From contig JALNQF010000099.1 in NCBI GenBank assembly GCA_028456385.1, positions 1 through 64,000 of the forward strand: DNA of 64,000 nucleotides, given 5' to 3'. Positions 35,401 through 46,826 of the stretch are shown here, in pieces. The position numbers and the translations under genes are program-made. The notes under the pieces were generated by a model. The model worked only from the letters and a program-made list of their open reading frames with translations, did not search any database and was not told the DNA's origin. This DNA comes from Ophiosphaerella korrae. Lineage: Eukaryota; Ascomycota; Dothideomycetes; Pleosporales; Phaeosphaeriaceae. How positions within the stretch are numbered: the first letter of the stretch is position 1; the number at the start of each line of letters is the position of its first letter.

Positions 35401-35637
35401 GATCGCCCGCAGCCGGATTTCCCGGTCAATTGGGGCGTTGCTGTCGCGAATAATGCGTGGTTGAATACGACTAATCATGGCGAGGTCAAGCCGGGGAAGC
35501 ATACGCTGAAGTTGTGGCTTGTGGAGAGTAATGTTATTTTACAGAAGGTGGTGATGGATTTAGGGGGCGTGGTGCAGAGTCATAATGGGCCGCCGGAGAG
35601 TTGGAGGGTTGGGGGAAATGCAACAGTAGGGATGTAG
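32469..35637 (+). CDS. Secreted GH115 xylan alpha-1,2-glucuronidase
   Basis: Glycoside hydrolase family 115; it removes (4-O-methyl)glucuronic acid side chains from xylan outside the cell. Predicted 1020 aa from three exons (introns 32989-33037 and 34563-34619), normal for the family. Residues 1-24 form a signal peptide ending at CVSA. Family blocks run in order: SDRRGAIYGIYDISEQIGVS, YWFADVPVKSHESVYAL, KYRGFFINDEAPALTGWANK, HVFELMLRLKGNYLWPAMWS, MGTSHTEPMVRATQEW, TLLWTEDNWQNIRRLP, YYHFDYVGDSRNYKWLDT, IWIVNVGDIKPGEIALSHWF, and the C-terminal beta-rich GQIAIEAEHFTR domain. Many N-glycosylation sequons (for example NGT, NSS, NKT) fit secretion. Splice joins restore IAGSDRRG and GYWQQPMRQ. It points to a plant-biomass-using lifestyle. 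Confidence 0.95.
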
Positions 35638-36524
35638 TGAGGTTTTGGAAGGGTGGGGAGTTGTAATTTTTTTTTATTGGTTAGGGCAAGGTTTGGGGTT
35701 GTGGTCGGTGTAAAATACAAGTTGCGTGGTCTGATCACATTACCTTATGTACGCTACATAGAAATTTTTTAGTCAATAAGGATAATATAAGTCTATTGAG
35801 TGGCTTTGAGATACTGGGAATTGTACGTGACTTAGTATACTTATCCTCCGAAGCGAGTGAAGTGAATAATAACTAAACGAGTACAGATGCAAATCAAAGC
35901 TCCAAAAAGCAATGAACCCCAGAAGATAGAAAAAAGTCACAATTATTGTTTGCACGTTATTCGAGGGAGAGGAAACTTGTCGATGCCATGAGTGCACAGA
36001 AGTCTAACAGCGACGGAACACTATTCTTACCCAGGCACACCGTATAGGTAGTCTGAACCAGAATGGGTTAAGCCGGCGTTAGTTAGCGCGACCCTCAGCG
36101 CGCTCTGCTTCTTTTCCTATCTCAGCCATGCCCTTTCAGCACTTAGTCATATGACCCCCCAACTAGGGCTACCCACAGCGCGCGCACGAGCAGGGCCTAG
36201 TTCGTAGCAGATACGCACGAGCAATCGGTTGGAATAGTCAACGAAACTAGTAGGGCCTAGATCATAGCCATTTCCGCACGTTGCCTGATGTAGCAGACTC
36301 TGGGACCATGGATTAGGGGAGCTGAAAAGCCTCCAAATAAATGTTATCCTTTTCAAAAAAACACAGCGTTAATCCTGTACAATGTAATACGCAATCACTC
36401 AAGGCCCACATGTATTGCACCTGGACACTTGTGTCGGGCATCCTGTATTGCGTACTTGCTCCAGCTTTCTCGTAGGTAATCTCTACAACACATTCTTTGA
36501 AGTAGTTCTTGCTACATGAGAATG
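35638..36524. other. Transition into AT-rich, gene-poor sequence
   Basis: About 890 bases. After the GH115 3' end the base composition shifts towards AT and no intact gene is seen. AGGGCCTAG occurs twice (near 36195 and 36252), without further structure. Confidence 0.45.
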
Positions 36525-37060
36525 CCTGGGGGTACACATCCACCACCGGAGGTCATTCTACAGTGGCCAATGCCAAACTTTGTTAACCCAGATATACGAC
36601 CCAATACTATGGTTTTAATCACATCTATCTGTACGCTAGTAACAATTATCATGTTGTTTATACGATTATGGATAAGAGTATTTTATCAACAAAATCACGG
36701 CTGGGACGACTGGTCAATGCTCACTCCCACAGCTAGTCTACTTAAAACCTCTGCTTTGTGCATGCTAATGACAGTAGATACCAATAACTGCGCACACAGT
36801 CTTACTTCTATTTGGTGAGTAATAAGCCCAACACTCAATGCTCAAGACAAACTTGACGGAGAACGTACCCGAAGCCACTCGATCGAAAGTGACGGCAGAA
36901 GGCCATACCAAGGGGTAATACTAACTATTGTAGCCACTATAAACGACTCCAGCAGGCACATATGGGACTTCGACCCTTTTAAAGACTCTGATCTACTTGC
37001 TAGATCGCGAAAATACGTCCTCGCGCTTGAGTGCATCTTCTGTATGGCATCAACACTCTT
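36525..37060 (+). pseudogene. Remnant of a rhodopsin-domain (PTH11-like) integral membrane protein
   Basis: The frame from 36525 reads MPGGTHPPPEVILQWPMPNF and continues VNPDIRPNTMVLITSICTLV, RLWIRVFYQQNHGWDDWSML. This is the start of the fungal rhodopsin-domain family: a Pro-rich lead, TM1, RLWxR, then GWDDW at the head of TM2. After a broken stretch, a second matching piece at about 36947-37060 reads SRHIWDFDPFKDSD and LALECIFCMASTLL. The intervening part contains stops and the remaining TM segments are missing. Members are seven-TM proteins of mostly unknown ligand. This copy cannot be functional. Confidence 0.6.
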
Positions 37061-37873
37061 GACTTTTGTTACGAATTACGTGAAATACACGAGCACGTGT
37101 ATTATACAAGACTGCGCTAGAAACCTCTTCTCAAACTGCCTAATTCTCATAAAACCAGCTTTTCACCAGAAAGGATATATCAATGAAATACGGGAGCAAA
37201 GGCAAGAATTGGAAAAAGTAGCACTCAAAATAGCTTCTATATCTTTACAATTCAATTTTATCAACACTGAAGTTCTAGCTAATAGTACAGAGATCTATGC
37301 CTGTTCTCAACTGGCCGAATTGGAACTCCGAAGGGAACTTCACACAACAATTGAGCACATACCATTCTCCACTCTAACCCATTGATGATGCGGTTGCACT
37401 TAGTATTCATAGCCTGCCGCAGATCGTCTCTCAAGGATCACACGTCTAGCGTTGACCTGTAACGGAATGAGCTGATGAAAAATACTCAGGCTAGTTCTAC
37501 TTACAGTCCTTGCTGTAAGTCCCTATACAAATGTTAAAATTATTATTTGAAAGTTTTTTTTATCTAGGTAGAGTAGTTTTACAGAATCATCTCCGGATTG
37601 GTCATCTGAAAGTCGTGCTCGATTGCTGCCTGAATCAAATAGGGCGGACCAGTACGAGTGCGGACTTTTCTCACATCAAAGATGGTTGGTGCGAGAGCGT
37701 CCGTCGGACGTACAAGCCTCTGAACGATCCTTTGAGAATCTCGAACCTTGGTCCTGACCTGTTGTTGCCGCTACGGTAGACCTTTTAAAGCTCGAACATC
37801 AACATTATATATATCCTCTTCCCAATACTTGAAAGTACACGAAAGGAAATCTTCCCTATAAAAATGACTCGCC
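37061..37873. other. Degraded sequence, possible STAND/NLR N-terminal remnant
   Basis: A frame ending at 37385 contains EIREQRQELEKVALKIASI, INTEVLANSTEIYACSQLAE and LRRELHTTIEHIPFSTLTH. It vaguely resembles the helical lead of fungal NACHT/STAND proteins, but no P-loop follows. The rest of the interval is AT-rich with no gene I can support. Confidence 0.25.
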
Positions 37874-39042
37874 ATGCGCAATTATATTTCGAAACTGCAG
37901 ATGGAAGATCAAAGAGCTGATATAGACCGAATGCCTGCAAGCCTGACTCCGGTTGCAAATGAGGCCACAGGACAGACATTCAAGCCCGAGAAAGAAACCA
38001 GTATTCAGCCTGAGACAAAGGGAGTTAATTTAAATGGAGCAGTTACAGTAAGCACTTCAACTGGGAAAAGCGTACTCGGAATCCATTGCGGAGTCGGACC
38101 AATGGCATACGACTTCCTTGACGGTATTTTTTTAGGATATATCAGCCCTGCCTACCCCAACCTCTTTAATCATGCCAAAGGGCGTTCACATTCCTCCGAA
38201 AATATACCTAAAGTTGACCTGGCAGATGTTCATTTACAGACCTGGACTTCAGCTTTTCGTCTGGACGCTGAAACAACCAGCTTCCAAATGGACAAAGAGA
38301 TGAAACAGATGGGATTCAATAAAGTCATTGACGCAGAGGCTCTAAGGAAAGAGTCTGCTAAGTACTATCTCCCGAACTCGCTAATAGTCAATTATCTTGC
38401 GTAAGTCAGAAATAACTCTAGTCACTTCCCAAAAGCTTTTGACCAATTCTATTGCCTGAGGATATGCAGAGATCGAGTTGAGACCATATATCAAAGATAC
38501 TGTCAACAACGCTATCAAAAGCAAGTAGCGCCTTTATCTTTCTCATATTACAAGTACTACTCATTATCTCTGAGGCGTACCATCTTGCTTTCCTAGGAAG
38601 GACTACCGAGGTTCACATGATGGTCTCGATCATGAGAGTCTAAACAATTACCTTAATTCTATTCATTATGCTGATGAATGGCCTGGCGAGATCCTTGGCG
38701 CCTTAGGTGATACTGGTATTGCTAATGAGACCTCAATAGTGATGGTTGGCGATTAGTAAGTCTTGAATCGCACTTATATCTGCGCTATTTGATTACAATG
38801 AAACTAACAATCGTCGAAGTGGATTCTAGTTTCCAGAAGACTCAAAGACATACGGTTCAATGCGTAATCCTCACTTTGCCGCCTTTCAAGTGCCTCTTAT
38901 CTTTCCACATCCCCATCTTCCTCGCATCCATATATCAACGGATATCGATTCAAAGGCAGCCGCTTGGGTGAACAGGGCGGCAGAAACTGGAAGATGGTGG
39001 GTAAGAGAACAAGGTTGGTTGTGGAAAATTGATGGAAAATGA
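37874..39042 (+). pseudogene. Sulfatase-domain protein remnant (alkaline-phosphatase-like fold)
   Basis: Pieces of one protein appear in order on the plus strand. About 38270-38400: DAETTSFQMDKEMKQMGFNK, then DAEALRKESAKYYLP. About 38464-38570: EIELRPYIKDTVNNAIKSK, a stop, then RLYLSHITSTTHY and a stop where Pro-Trp is expected. About 38600-38755: LNSIHYADEWPGEILGALGD, TGIANETSIVMVGD. About 38830-38990: EDSKTYGSMRNPHFAAFQVP, LIFPHPHLPRI. This order matches the fungal membrane-sulfatase family ('SHFTSTTHHPW', 'DTGIANETLVVMVGDHG', 'YGSMRNPH'). At least three stops and lost joins make it non-functional. The 37874-38230 part is uncertain and may belong to something else. Confidence 0.6.
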
Positions 39043-40498
39043 GAGTAAGGGAGTCAGGGCAGAGCTGCTGCACTAGGAAGACCATAGTTAGTACGGGTTT
39101 TCATATTTTCACCCCCATGATTCGCCTTGAGCGCTGGATCTAACTTCTTCGCAACAGAAGTAAATCATTATCAATAAATCGTGTCACAATCAATCGTACA
39201 CACTATTTCAGATCTATATGCGTCTACATTCCGCGTGTTCGTCGCTTGCTACGATAAGATTATGAGTAGCCGAGGTTCCCAAGACTTCCTCTCTAATTAC
39301 GGAATAGGCAAGACCGAGTAAACCAAGCATGGCCACTATACAGGAATCATAGAACTGAAACTCACCGCTGACGATGTAAAGCAAGTATCAGGCACAACTT
39401 CGCATCTTGTCGACTCTGCGGCTCTTATTGATCCTACTCGCATTGTGCAGGTTTATGTTCTACGAAGAAAACGAGTGCAGTGGACTTAGTCTTCTGTTCA
39501 GTTGCTCCGATTGTGCCTAGAAAATAAGGAAGTGCTGTTTGAGGATAAAGTTACTGGTCAGAGTCATACGTTCATAGGATCATAGCATATATGAAGCTTG
39601 AATTGGAAATAAGATTCAAAAGAAAAAGAGTATTGGTACTACGAGCAAAAGGTGTCGTATGTACAAAGATAGATGTAAAAATAGGGAGCAAGTAAAGCTT
39701 CCAAAACTCGTCTGACAAATTTTGATGATAAAAATAGCCATACATCCAGCACAGGTTACGCAGCGTTTGGATAGGCTGATTGCGAAAACCGGGGAATTCA
39801 AGAGGCTACACATAAACGGAAGGAAAATACGTGTCTGAAGGACGGCCAGATGATGCCAGAGTAATACAAACAACGAGTGGAAACCAAGGCCCTCGACACG
39901 AGCTAAAGTTTGATATATGCTACACATCACGCAATCGCGTTGAGCATGCAATCATTCGTAAGAGTGTAATTTTTTCCAATTAATAGCTAGGGATGGTTAT
40001 ATAGAGGCCAGGACTGTGATATTTTTTTTTCTCTAGTTGGCTCAGATACGCGACTGGTAACCTAAGTGACTCCCGACATACTCTCAAATTTCAATGTTAA
40101 AGGACTTAGCTATGCCCAGTCGCGTATCGTTTGTTACCAAAGTTGGAGGTTGTAGAGAAGTGGAATCTTAAGCTAATCCCTCTCAAATTCTGAAATATGA
40201 AATTTCCGCCGGCTCGATAGTTTCACAATATGTTATCGGATTTCAAAAGCTCCATTTTCAAGCTGGGAACACGATGGAGCGCCAAGGAGTTGGCCAGGTA
40301 TGGAATCGCAATTCAGAGGTGAATTCTCGCTAATTTTAGGCTGACTTTGAAGAATCTTGGCAGTAACTGTGGGCCTCTTCTTGTCGTTGAGACGCGAAAT
40401 TCGTAGAGGATTCACTAATATTTCAAAATAGCATTATTCTATTAATAGCTAAAGGAATTGCTAAGATTGCAATAGAAATATGAGACTCAGGTTTCAGA
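39043..40498. other. Gene-poor AT-rich stretch
   Basis: About 1.45 kb with many short TA-rich words and no reading frame of recognisable origin. A short inverted repeat inside it is listed separately. Confidence 0.4.
40045..40128. repeat. Short inverted repeat (13-bp arms)
   Basis: GATACGCGACTGG at 40045-40057 and its exact reverse complement at 40116-40128, with a 58-bp spacer. The GC-rich arms stand out in AT-rich surroundings. Could be the ends of a very small decayed element; unproven. Confidence 0.5.
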
Positions 40499-41839
40499 CT
40501 ACTCGAGTAACTCCTTGCAATCTATATCATATGCCTTCAACTGCTTCATTTTCATTTCGACAAATGGATCCAGTCCAGCTTGAAGGTCCTCGTCTAGCGA
40601 CTCGAGCCCGCGGCCATCCTCATTCAGGCAGTTATTAAAGAGCACGTCAACATCAAGCGATTTCCGCGCAGCAAAATTAAACCAGAATCTTTTCGTATAC
40701 CAGGACTCTAGCATGAGACTCGAAAGACTCGTCTTATCAATCGTTAAACCTTTTGCTTCTTCAACTCGCTGCATCGCTCTGACAAACTGCTCTAAGCGAG
40801 GCTTATAAGCAGCCTTGAACTCTTCTATAGTTCGGCCGCGGAACAGATATGCCTCTGGCCCAACAAGAAGTAACCACCACGGTGACTCTGATGCGTATTA
40901 CTCAGGCATTGCATTTGTGAACTCGAGATCTAGCACAGCCGTGATACGGAGGTTTTCTGGATCAACTAGCATGTTTTGACACCGGAAATCGTCGCAGAAA
41001 AGTTTAAAAGGACCACTGTCATTAACGGTGTACTTTGAAACTAGTTGAGCGAACAGATGGCGGGAGACGTATAACTCCTCGGCAGCTTTAGGACCGGAAC
41101 AGAAGTTGCGTTGAGTGCGAAGGTGAGTTAAGTGTGCTTGCGTGAGAGACTGGAAGTAGTCGCTTGCAGTGTTGAACGGATTACTTGGGGATTTATCAAC
41201 TGGATAAAACGTAGACGTCGCTAATTCATTCATACTGTAAGTTAGAGGCCTCCTCTTGATAGACCAGCTACCCGTTTCAGCGTCCTTTGAGATGGCCCCG
41301 ATACTAGAGAAGTTGAACTGGTAGAGTTGAAGCATGAAATCAGCAATCTGCTCGTAGACAGTGTCCAGAATTTTTGTGTCAATGTTTGGGTTTAGCCAGA
41401 GCTTCTGCACGTTGGTACGATTAGACAGAATGCTACTCAAGCTGACTCACTCCACAAATTCAGAGATGATGAATGGACCAAGCTGGCGAGGGCTGTCTTT
41501 GGTCAACCCCCAGCCTAGCAGACGTAGAACTGGGATCGTGGTGTTTTCATGGATGAATTTGATCGTCTCGACTTCGTTCTGCGTCTTTTCGTCCCGGGAA
41601 ACTGAGTGTCCCTGCCCTGAAAAACGAATCATGGCATCCGCGCCCCCATCGCTGAACATAACTCGCAGACAAAGATTGAACGAACCTCCCATCCAATCGA
41701 TTACCTCTGGATCTTGGCTTCCTGGTCGATAGTGCGCGACAAAACGCGCGATTTCATCTTTTGTGTTCAAGGCCTCTTCCTTCCACTTGTGCCATTCATC
41801 ATCACCTATCTTTTCTGCAATTTCGTCATATACACTCAT
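40499..41839 (-). pseudogene. APH-fold phosphotransferase, two in-frame stops
   Basis: Aminoglycoside-phosphotransferase-like kinase of the fungal type, substrate unknown. From MSVYDEIAEKIG at 41839 one frame runs 447 codons with no frameshift. It shows GGSFNLCLRVMF (Gly-rich loop region), VETIKFIHENTTIPVLRLLG, LGPFIISEFVE, and LFCDDFRCQNMLVD, a catalytic loop in which CDDFRCQN replaces the usual HGDLHxxN, then TAVLDLEF (metal-binding Asp). The tail ends AYDIDCKELLE. A TGA at 41447-41449 follows EFVE, and a TAA at 40898-40900 follows AMPE. The latter is one C-to-T step from CAA. A GTGAGT donor-like string overlaps the first stop, so an intron there is possible, though I found no acceptor that restores the frame and the downstream SLSSIL looks coding. 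Probably inactivated recently. Confidence 0.75.
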
Positions 41840-42836
41840 GGTAAGAGAAGCCGATGTATTGAGAGCAAAATAGCAGGCGGCTGTGCGAATGTCGAAAGAT
41901 TTGGAAAGACGCTTCTTATCTACGGCTGGCGTGCACAGTGTTGGATTCCACCTTGCAGTGGTCCTGTGAAGTTTGAGATAGGAGGTCTGAAATGACTGCA
42001 GGATTGCGAAAGCTAGAGAAGAGATATGAAGTTCTCATCAAGTGGATGGGGTATCCAGCATGAATTGTTTGTTGTTGTAAAGGTTTGAAGCTAAGATCTT
42101 TCTTAAATCCAGTGGCTGGCTGTCCTGCCCTGAATTAAAGGGCAGCGTCGAGATGTCGGGATACCGATCAGGCTTGGCGGTGTTGCGGCCTTGGCGCACT
42201 CCGAATGCCTAGCCCCCTTCCCGGCAGTGGGCATAATCAATCGTACTATGTCTCTCACACTTTAGTTTTAGCATGCTCACACACATACCCTGTCGCACCA
42301 ACAGGCAGGATGCGCCTTATTATTCAACACACAGTCCATGCGTTCGCCTAGGGGGCACCTCTTACCGGGCCTCGCGGAAGAGAGCCCAGAAAAGTTGCAC
42401 TTCAACGGCAAATTAAGGTGCATATTGACGGTAAATTGATTGGCCCATGGAATATTTGCTCAAGTTCAATTTTAGAAAGTTTTTACCGAGAACAAGTACT
42501 GGAAATGGGCCCGAGCCGCACACATAGATACATGTATCTGTTGCTGGTGTTCTTCCGTACATGACATATGGAATACGGCAGCAAACGCTCCTAAGTCCAG
42601 AATTATTTCAGATCGAACCATGGCGATAAGCTAAAACTGCCTTGCAATGAGGCTACATACTGGGAAGTCTAGTCAACATCTCACTCAGTCGGAGTGGAAG
42701 TTGTGCCGCAGTGCTTATTAACGCAAGCTGTGCCGCAGCGCTTCCTGAAACTTTTGATGATGCTGTCATGATATATGGTCTCCTCCCGATTCGCTATCTC
42801 TTCTCCTTGAATAGCTCCTAAAATCGAAATGCGGCA
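41840..42836. other. Upstream of APH pseudogene, no gene
   Basis: About 1 kb without a recognisable gene. Near its right end the motif GTGCCGCAG appears twice within 30 bp (about 42703 and 42731). Confidence 0.4.
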
Positions 42837-43015
42837 CGCTGTATATACATCGGTCCTTCTGCCTTCACGCATTTAACAATCAATGCAACAATTTATTACT
42901 CACTTCAACACGTAGAGAGGTCTGCGTGGAGAGAAGAGCGCTGTTAAAGTGAATGATATATTGTTGCATTGATTGTTAAATGCGTGAAGGCAGAAGGACC
43001 GATATATATACAGCG
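42837..43015. repeat. Long hairpin (inverted repeat, 55-bp arms)
   Basis: 42837-42891 and 42961-43015 are reverse complements over 55 bp with one mismatch (a C/T transition in the TATAYATC part). The complementarity continues imperfectly inward for about 20 more bases, leaving a loop of roughly 30 nt. The whole is a near-perfect foldback of 179 bp. No coding potential. It may be a foldback element or a recent inverted duplication. Confidence 0.9.
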
Positions 43016-44131
43016 TCAGCTCCTGTCACATCTTATCGTTTCAGCTGCCGTGACGTTTGACAAGCGCCGTGGAGGGAAGTCTTCGTGGAGATGAACTCTC
43101 CGAAGAGAGGAGACCGCTATGGAGACAGAGCCTCTCGTGCCCCGTCACACGTGACGGTTTTGTGTCCCAAAAATAGGACCACCCAATACCTAAGACGTCA
43201 CGTCTCTTATAAATACGGGCCCAATTTCAGACCCTTTTTATGCTGCTCGCGGAGGAAACCAGGCCCAAGCTTGCTAGCTCATGTTGGCAGCGGCTACAAC
43301 TCAAGTTGCTGACTGGTTGCTTATGTAACACCCCTGCGAAACTCAAGATCAAATCTGGAAAAAGCTTTATGTGAGAGTAGATTTCACTTGATTGTTATAC
43401 GCTATTAGCTCTGCCTGAGCTAACCTTTCCGTTTCCTATTCGAAAAATGGCTACGAAGAAATGAAGCCATGAGATTGGTAGAGACACAAGACGACACAAT
43501 CCCCTTACAAGGTCGCAACGACTATTCTGAGCATGGCAATGACCAGTCGCATTAGACGCGTAGTTAATGCTAGGATTAAGATCTTTTAGATATAGATAAG
43601 TCTCGCGATCGTTCCAGAAGCAATACCAAATTACTACTTTATATATCTTAGGGTGCGAATTTGTGCGCGGTAAAGTGCTGTAAGCTACCTGGATGACTAT
43701 AACGTTGGAAAGTGTTTCTGTAATATACTCAATCACCTCTGAGTGATCTTTTGGGCCTTAATAGACTAACTACGTTATGTATCTTGTATTTTGTATGAGA
43801 AGTATAACATCCTAGACCTCTTTGTCTGGTGACGTGAATGCAACATACTGAGCCTGAGAGCGACCTATTTAGTTTGGTCTAACCCTTCTAAGTGGATTGG
43901 TCTATGACTTTGTGACTGTGGTGCTCTCCGCTGAGCTATAGTGGCTTTAGCCCTGTAGCGGATTGGGCCAACTTGAATTAGCTACCCTGAGCTACTCCTG
44001 TGGCGATAGCCTTCGCGAAACTCATAATCACCCTCTATGATAATAGGGTGTTCCGGATCTCCCCCGAGCGCTATGTGTAAGTTTATCTTGTTGGTAGACC
44101 CGCTCTTGTTGGAGGCCTGTGGCTTGACCTA

Positions 44132-44494
44132 CTAACGGAGCGGAGGATATAGTGTTTCTCTCTGTCTCTCGATACGACCTCTACAAAACGGGCATCTGAA
44201 TTCTGGTTGTAGTTGTTGAGTATTCAACCATGTATACCAGTCCTGACTGCAAAAAACATGTCCTTGGACGTAAGCGTGAGCCTTGTTGGGTGAAGGGTTA
44301 GACATACTATAATTAAAAGTAAGCCTCGCAGTCTCGCGATTAGGACATTCGGCACATATACTGCTAATTGCACAATCCGGTGAATAAATCTTTACATAAC
44401 CTCCCGTGTTATTGTGATATTGACATGTTATCTTATTATGACAAAAGGGACGATATCTTTCGATTTGTTCTTGTCCGCATGACGAATAAATCAC
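44132..44494 (-). CDS. Possible small RING-like zinc-finger protein
   Basis: A 120-aa frame rich in paired Cys/His: CICAECPNRE-like spacing upstream, then HVFCSQDWYTWLN and FRCPFCRGRIE near the C-terminus. The second half resembles the end of a RING finger (GHxFCxxCxxxW...CPxCR), but one metal-binding Cys is replaced (SQD where xxC is expected), so the finger may be damaged. It sits alone in degraded sequence. It may be a remnant rather than a gene. Confidence 0.3.
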   Translation of the reverse strand: MIYSSCGQEQIERYRPFCHNKITCQYHNNTGGYVKIYSPDCAISSICAECPNRETARLTFNYSMSNPSPNKAHAYVQGHVFCSQDWYTWLNTQQLQPEFRCPFCRGRIERQRETLYPPLR

Positions 44495-46178
44495 CTGTCT
44501 CTGTTAGCTCTGATGCGACGTAGAGGCTTTTTAAGACGTACATAAAGACATTTTCTTAATAAGTAAGATACCTTATGAGTCTTGATTTTATCCTCGCAGA
44601 TGGCACAATAGTTAATTTTGCGTGGACACGGGATGCTCTGCGATGTGGCGCTTATGGTTCCTAGTTTAAGCTTGTGCGTATGCTAGGAGCGAGCTGGTTT
44701 GCCTTTATATGTGAACTTATAAGGCGTTATTACTATTACTCTCGGCACCTTTACGGCGCGTATCGACACTTAATCTTAGGTTCTATTCCTACCTCAACCC
44801 TTTTGAAGCTGTACCGTATCTAGTTATTCGCTCTTCGTGAAGACTGTAAGGCAGACAAGTAATGATTGTACGATCGCTTTGCCGCTAGGAGATCTATTAA
44901 TGGTGATTTAGAACAATTAGCAGAATCCAATCTTTAAATGTCTGCCTTGCCTGCGATCTGGCCACGCGTGGCTGTCAATAATTGGATGATACTGTACTTC
45001 TTCGGCATCACGATACATACTAGAGTCGTATTCGTGCTTTCTTGACGCTGGACAATGCTCTAGGGGAAGGGGTTGTGGCAGTGTCGTACATCTAATAGTT
45101 GTAGCGTTGTGATTCAAACTACACGATAGGTGCCTATTAGCTCTCTTGAATATTACTGTGCCTTGATGGTAGGACGATACGAAAATAATGAAACGCCTGC
45201 ACTTTACAGCTACATTCTAGGCTATCTCAGGTCGCATGGAGTTGCATCTTAGAGTTGTATCATTGTTGAACTCCTTTTGTATAAAATGTGGAGCCCTTCC
45301 TAGTACAACTCTTATAGCTCCTATCGAAATTGAAGCTTCTGATAGAATATCTGAATGTTAGTACTGCCCCTTTTCTAATAGCCTCTTGAGTTGACGATAG
45401 CTTAGCTAACCAAATGATCATCATTGCCGAATCTGAAAAGGATAAAGAGTTTGTTATGCGGCCAGTGTCATCAACGACTCAACGAAACTTATCGAGGCTA
45501 CGAGATCTGGCCCTCCAGGAATTAGACAGAAGGCGCCGTTAGATATTACCTGTATATCCGGTATCAACTATCGAAAGCTAGATGACTAAGTCACAAGAAA
45601 ATCTTACTGGGACTAATCAAATGAAAGAACTTACGACGATTGTTGTCGTTACTAAGATGGACTAGTTAGAACTCCCGCGTCGAGATTAGCCTATAAAACC
45701 CTATCAAAGAGGAAACGGCATCGAAGCTCGCTATGAAAGATCGAACATAATCTAAGTTTGGATGAACTGGCGGCGTTGGTCTCTTCTGGAGAGGGTGATT
45801 TACTACAATGTAACATCACTGACTGTCCTATGGACAGAACTTCAAGATTTGCCCTTTATCAGCAGACTCGTTCAAATTATTTAGGCTATGTGTCGACTTT
45901 TACTCTTGTACAAGGGCGTTCTTGGTCTGGTTCTAGTGGCCCTGCTATTACTATATATCCCTCGAGATCTGCTCTCACGTTCTAGGATGCTGTGAGCCGC
46001 AATAGAGGAAGGAAGAGCATTGATATAGCAAGACGGATCTTTACTGGTTGGACGCGACATTCCTCGGGTGCGAGAACGCTCACTTTATCAAGCGGTAATT
46101 CAGTGGCTATGGTAGTAGGAGAACATGCCGATATTGGATGAATGGAGGTTGAATCTTTGTATATGCGCATTGCAAGCT

Positions 46179-46826
46179 CTACACTACAGCCTGGCTCTTA
46201 GAATTTGTATTAGATAGATCCTTAGATGACTCCTTAGCTTCTACAACACTCAAATCACTCTTATCGATTTCGTGCTGGCTATCCTCCTCTGATGATGATG
46301 AACTCTCGAAATCTTCGTCGGTACTATTGAATGATCCGTCGAAGCAGTCACTCTTATTACTGTAGACGATGAAGTCTCGATCGTTACTATCTGAGGATTC
46401 TTCTGAGCTTAGAAGAGGGATACCTTCGTTATTAACTGCTTCATAGCTGTCATAATCTGCTTTACTACTATTGTCTAACTCCTCACTGTCGTCGCCTCTG
46501 TCCGAATAAGCTTCTGGAAGATGTCTAATGTATATTCTATTATTGGCGTTGTTCTGACTCAATCGACTACGGTATTGCTGTACAACGGGTTCTCCTTTCG
46601 ATGAGAAGTATGAGTTAAATTGAATGAGCTTGGGTATACTACAGATCTCATCGTGAGTAAACTTGAAAGCTACAGCATGGGAAGAAGATCTATACCTATT
46701 AGTGGGTGGTACACTGTGAGGCTTCGCCTGAGAGTGGTAGTCGGCTACGACTTGTATTGCTGAATGCTGATTGTGGATCTCAGAGATGTTTTGATTGCGA
46801 GGTGGAACGGGTACGGTGTATGTCAA
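46179..46826 (-). CDS. Hypothetical acidic Ser-rich protein
   Basis: A 215-aa frame, long for this region. The N-terminal half is mixed (FTHDEICSIPKLIQFNSYFS). The C-terminal half is dominated by Ser, Asp and Glu (SSEESSDSNDRDF, FESSSSSEEDSQHE) and is likely disordered. No domain, signal or homologue recognised. It may be a chance frame. Confidence 0.3.
   Translation of the reverse strand: MTYTVPVPPRNQNISEIHNQHSAIQVVADYHSQAKPHSVPPTNRYRSSSHAVAFKFTHDEICSIPKLIQFNSYFSSKGEPVVQQYRSRLSQNNANNRIYIRHLPEAYSDRGDDSEELDNSSKADYDSYEAVNNEGIPLLSSEESSDSNDRDFIVYSNKSDCFDGSFNSTDEDFESSSSSEEDSQHEIDKSDLSVVEAKESSKDLSNTNSKSQAVV

Noticed and set aside
43395..43736. 113-aa minus-strand frame
   Set aside because: TA-rich chance frame without any conserved feature.
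45758..45985. 75-aa frame on the plus strand
   Set aside because: Too short and isolated; no recognisable motif.
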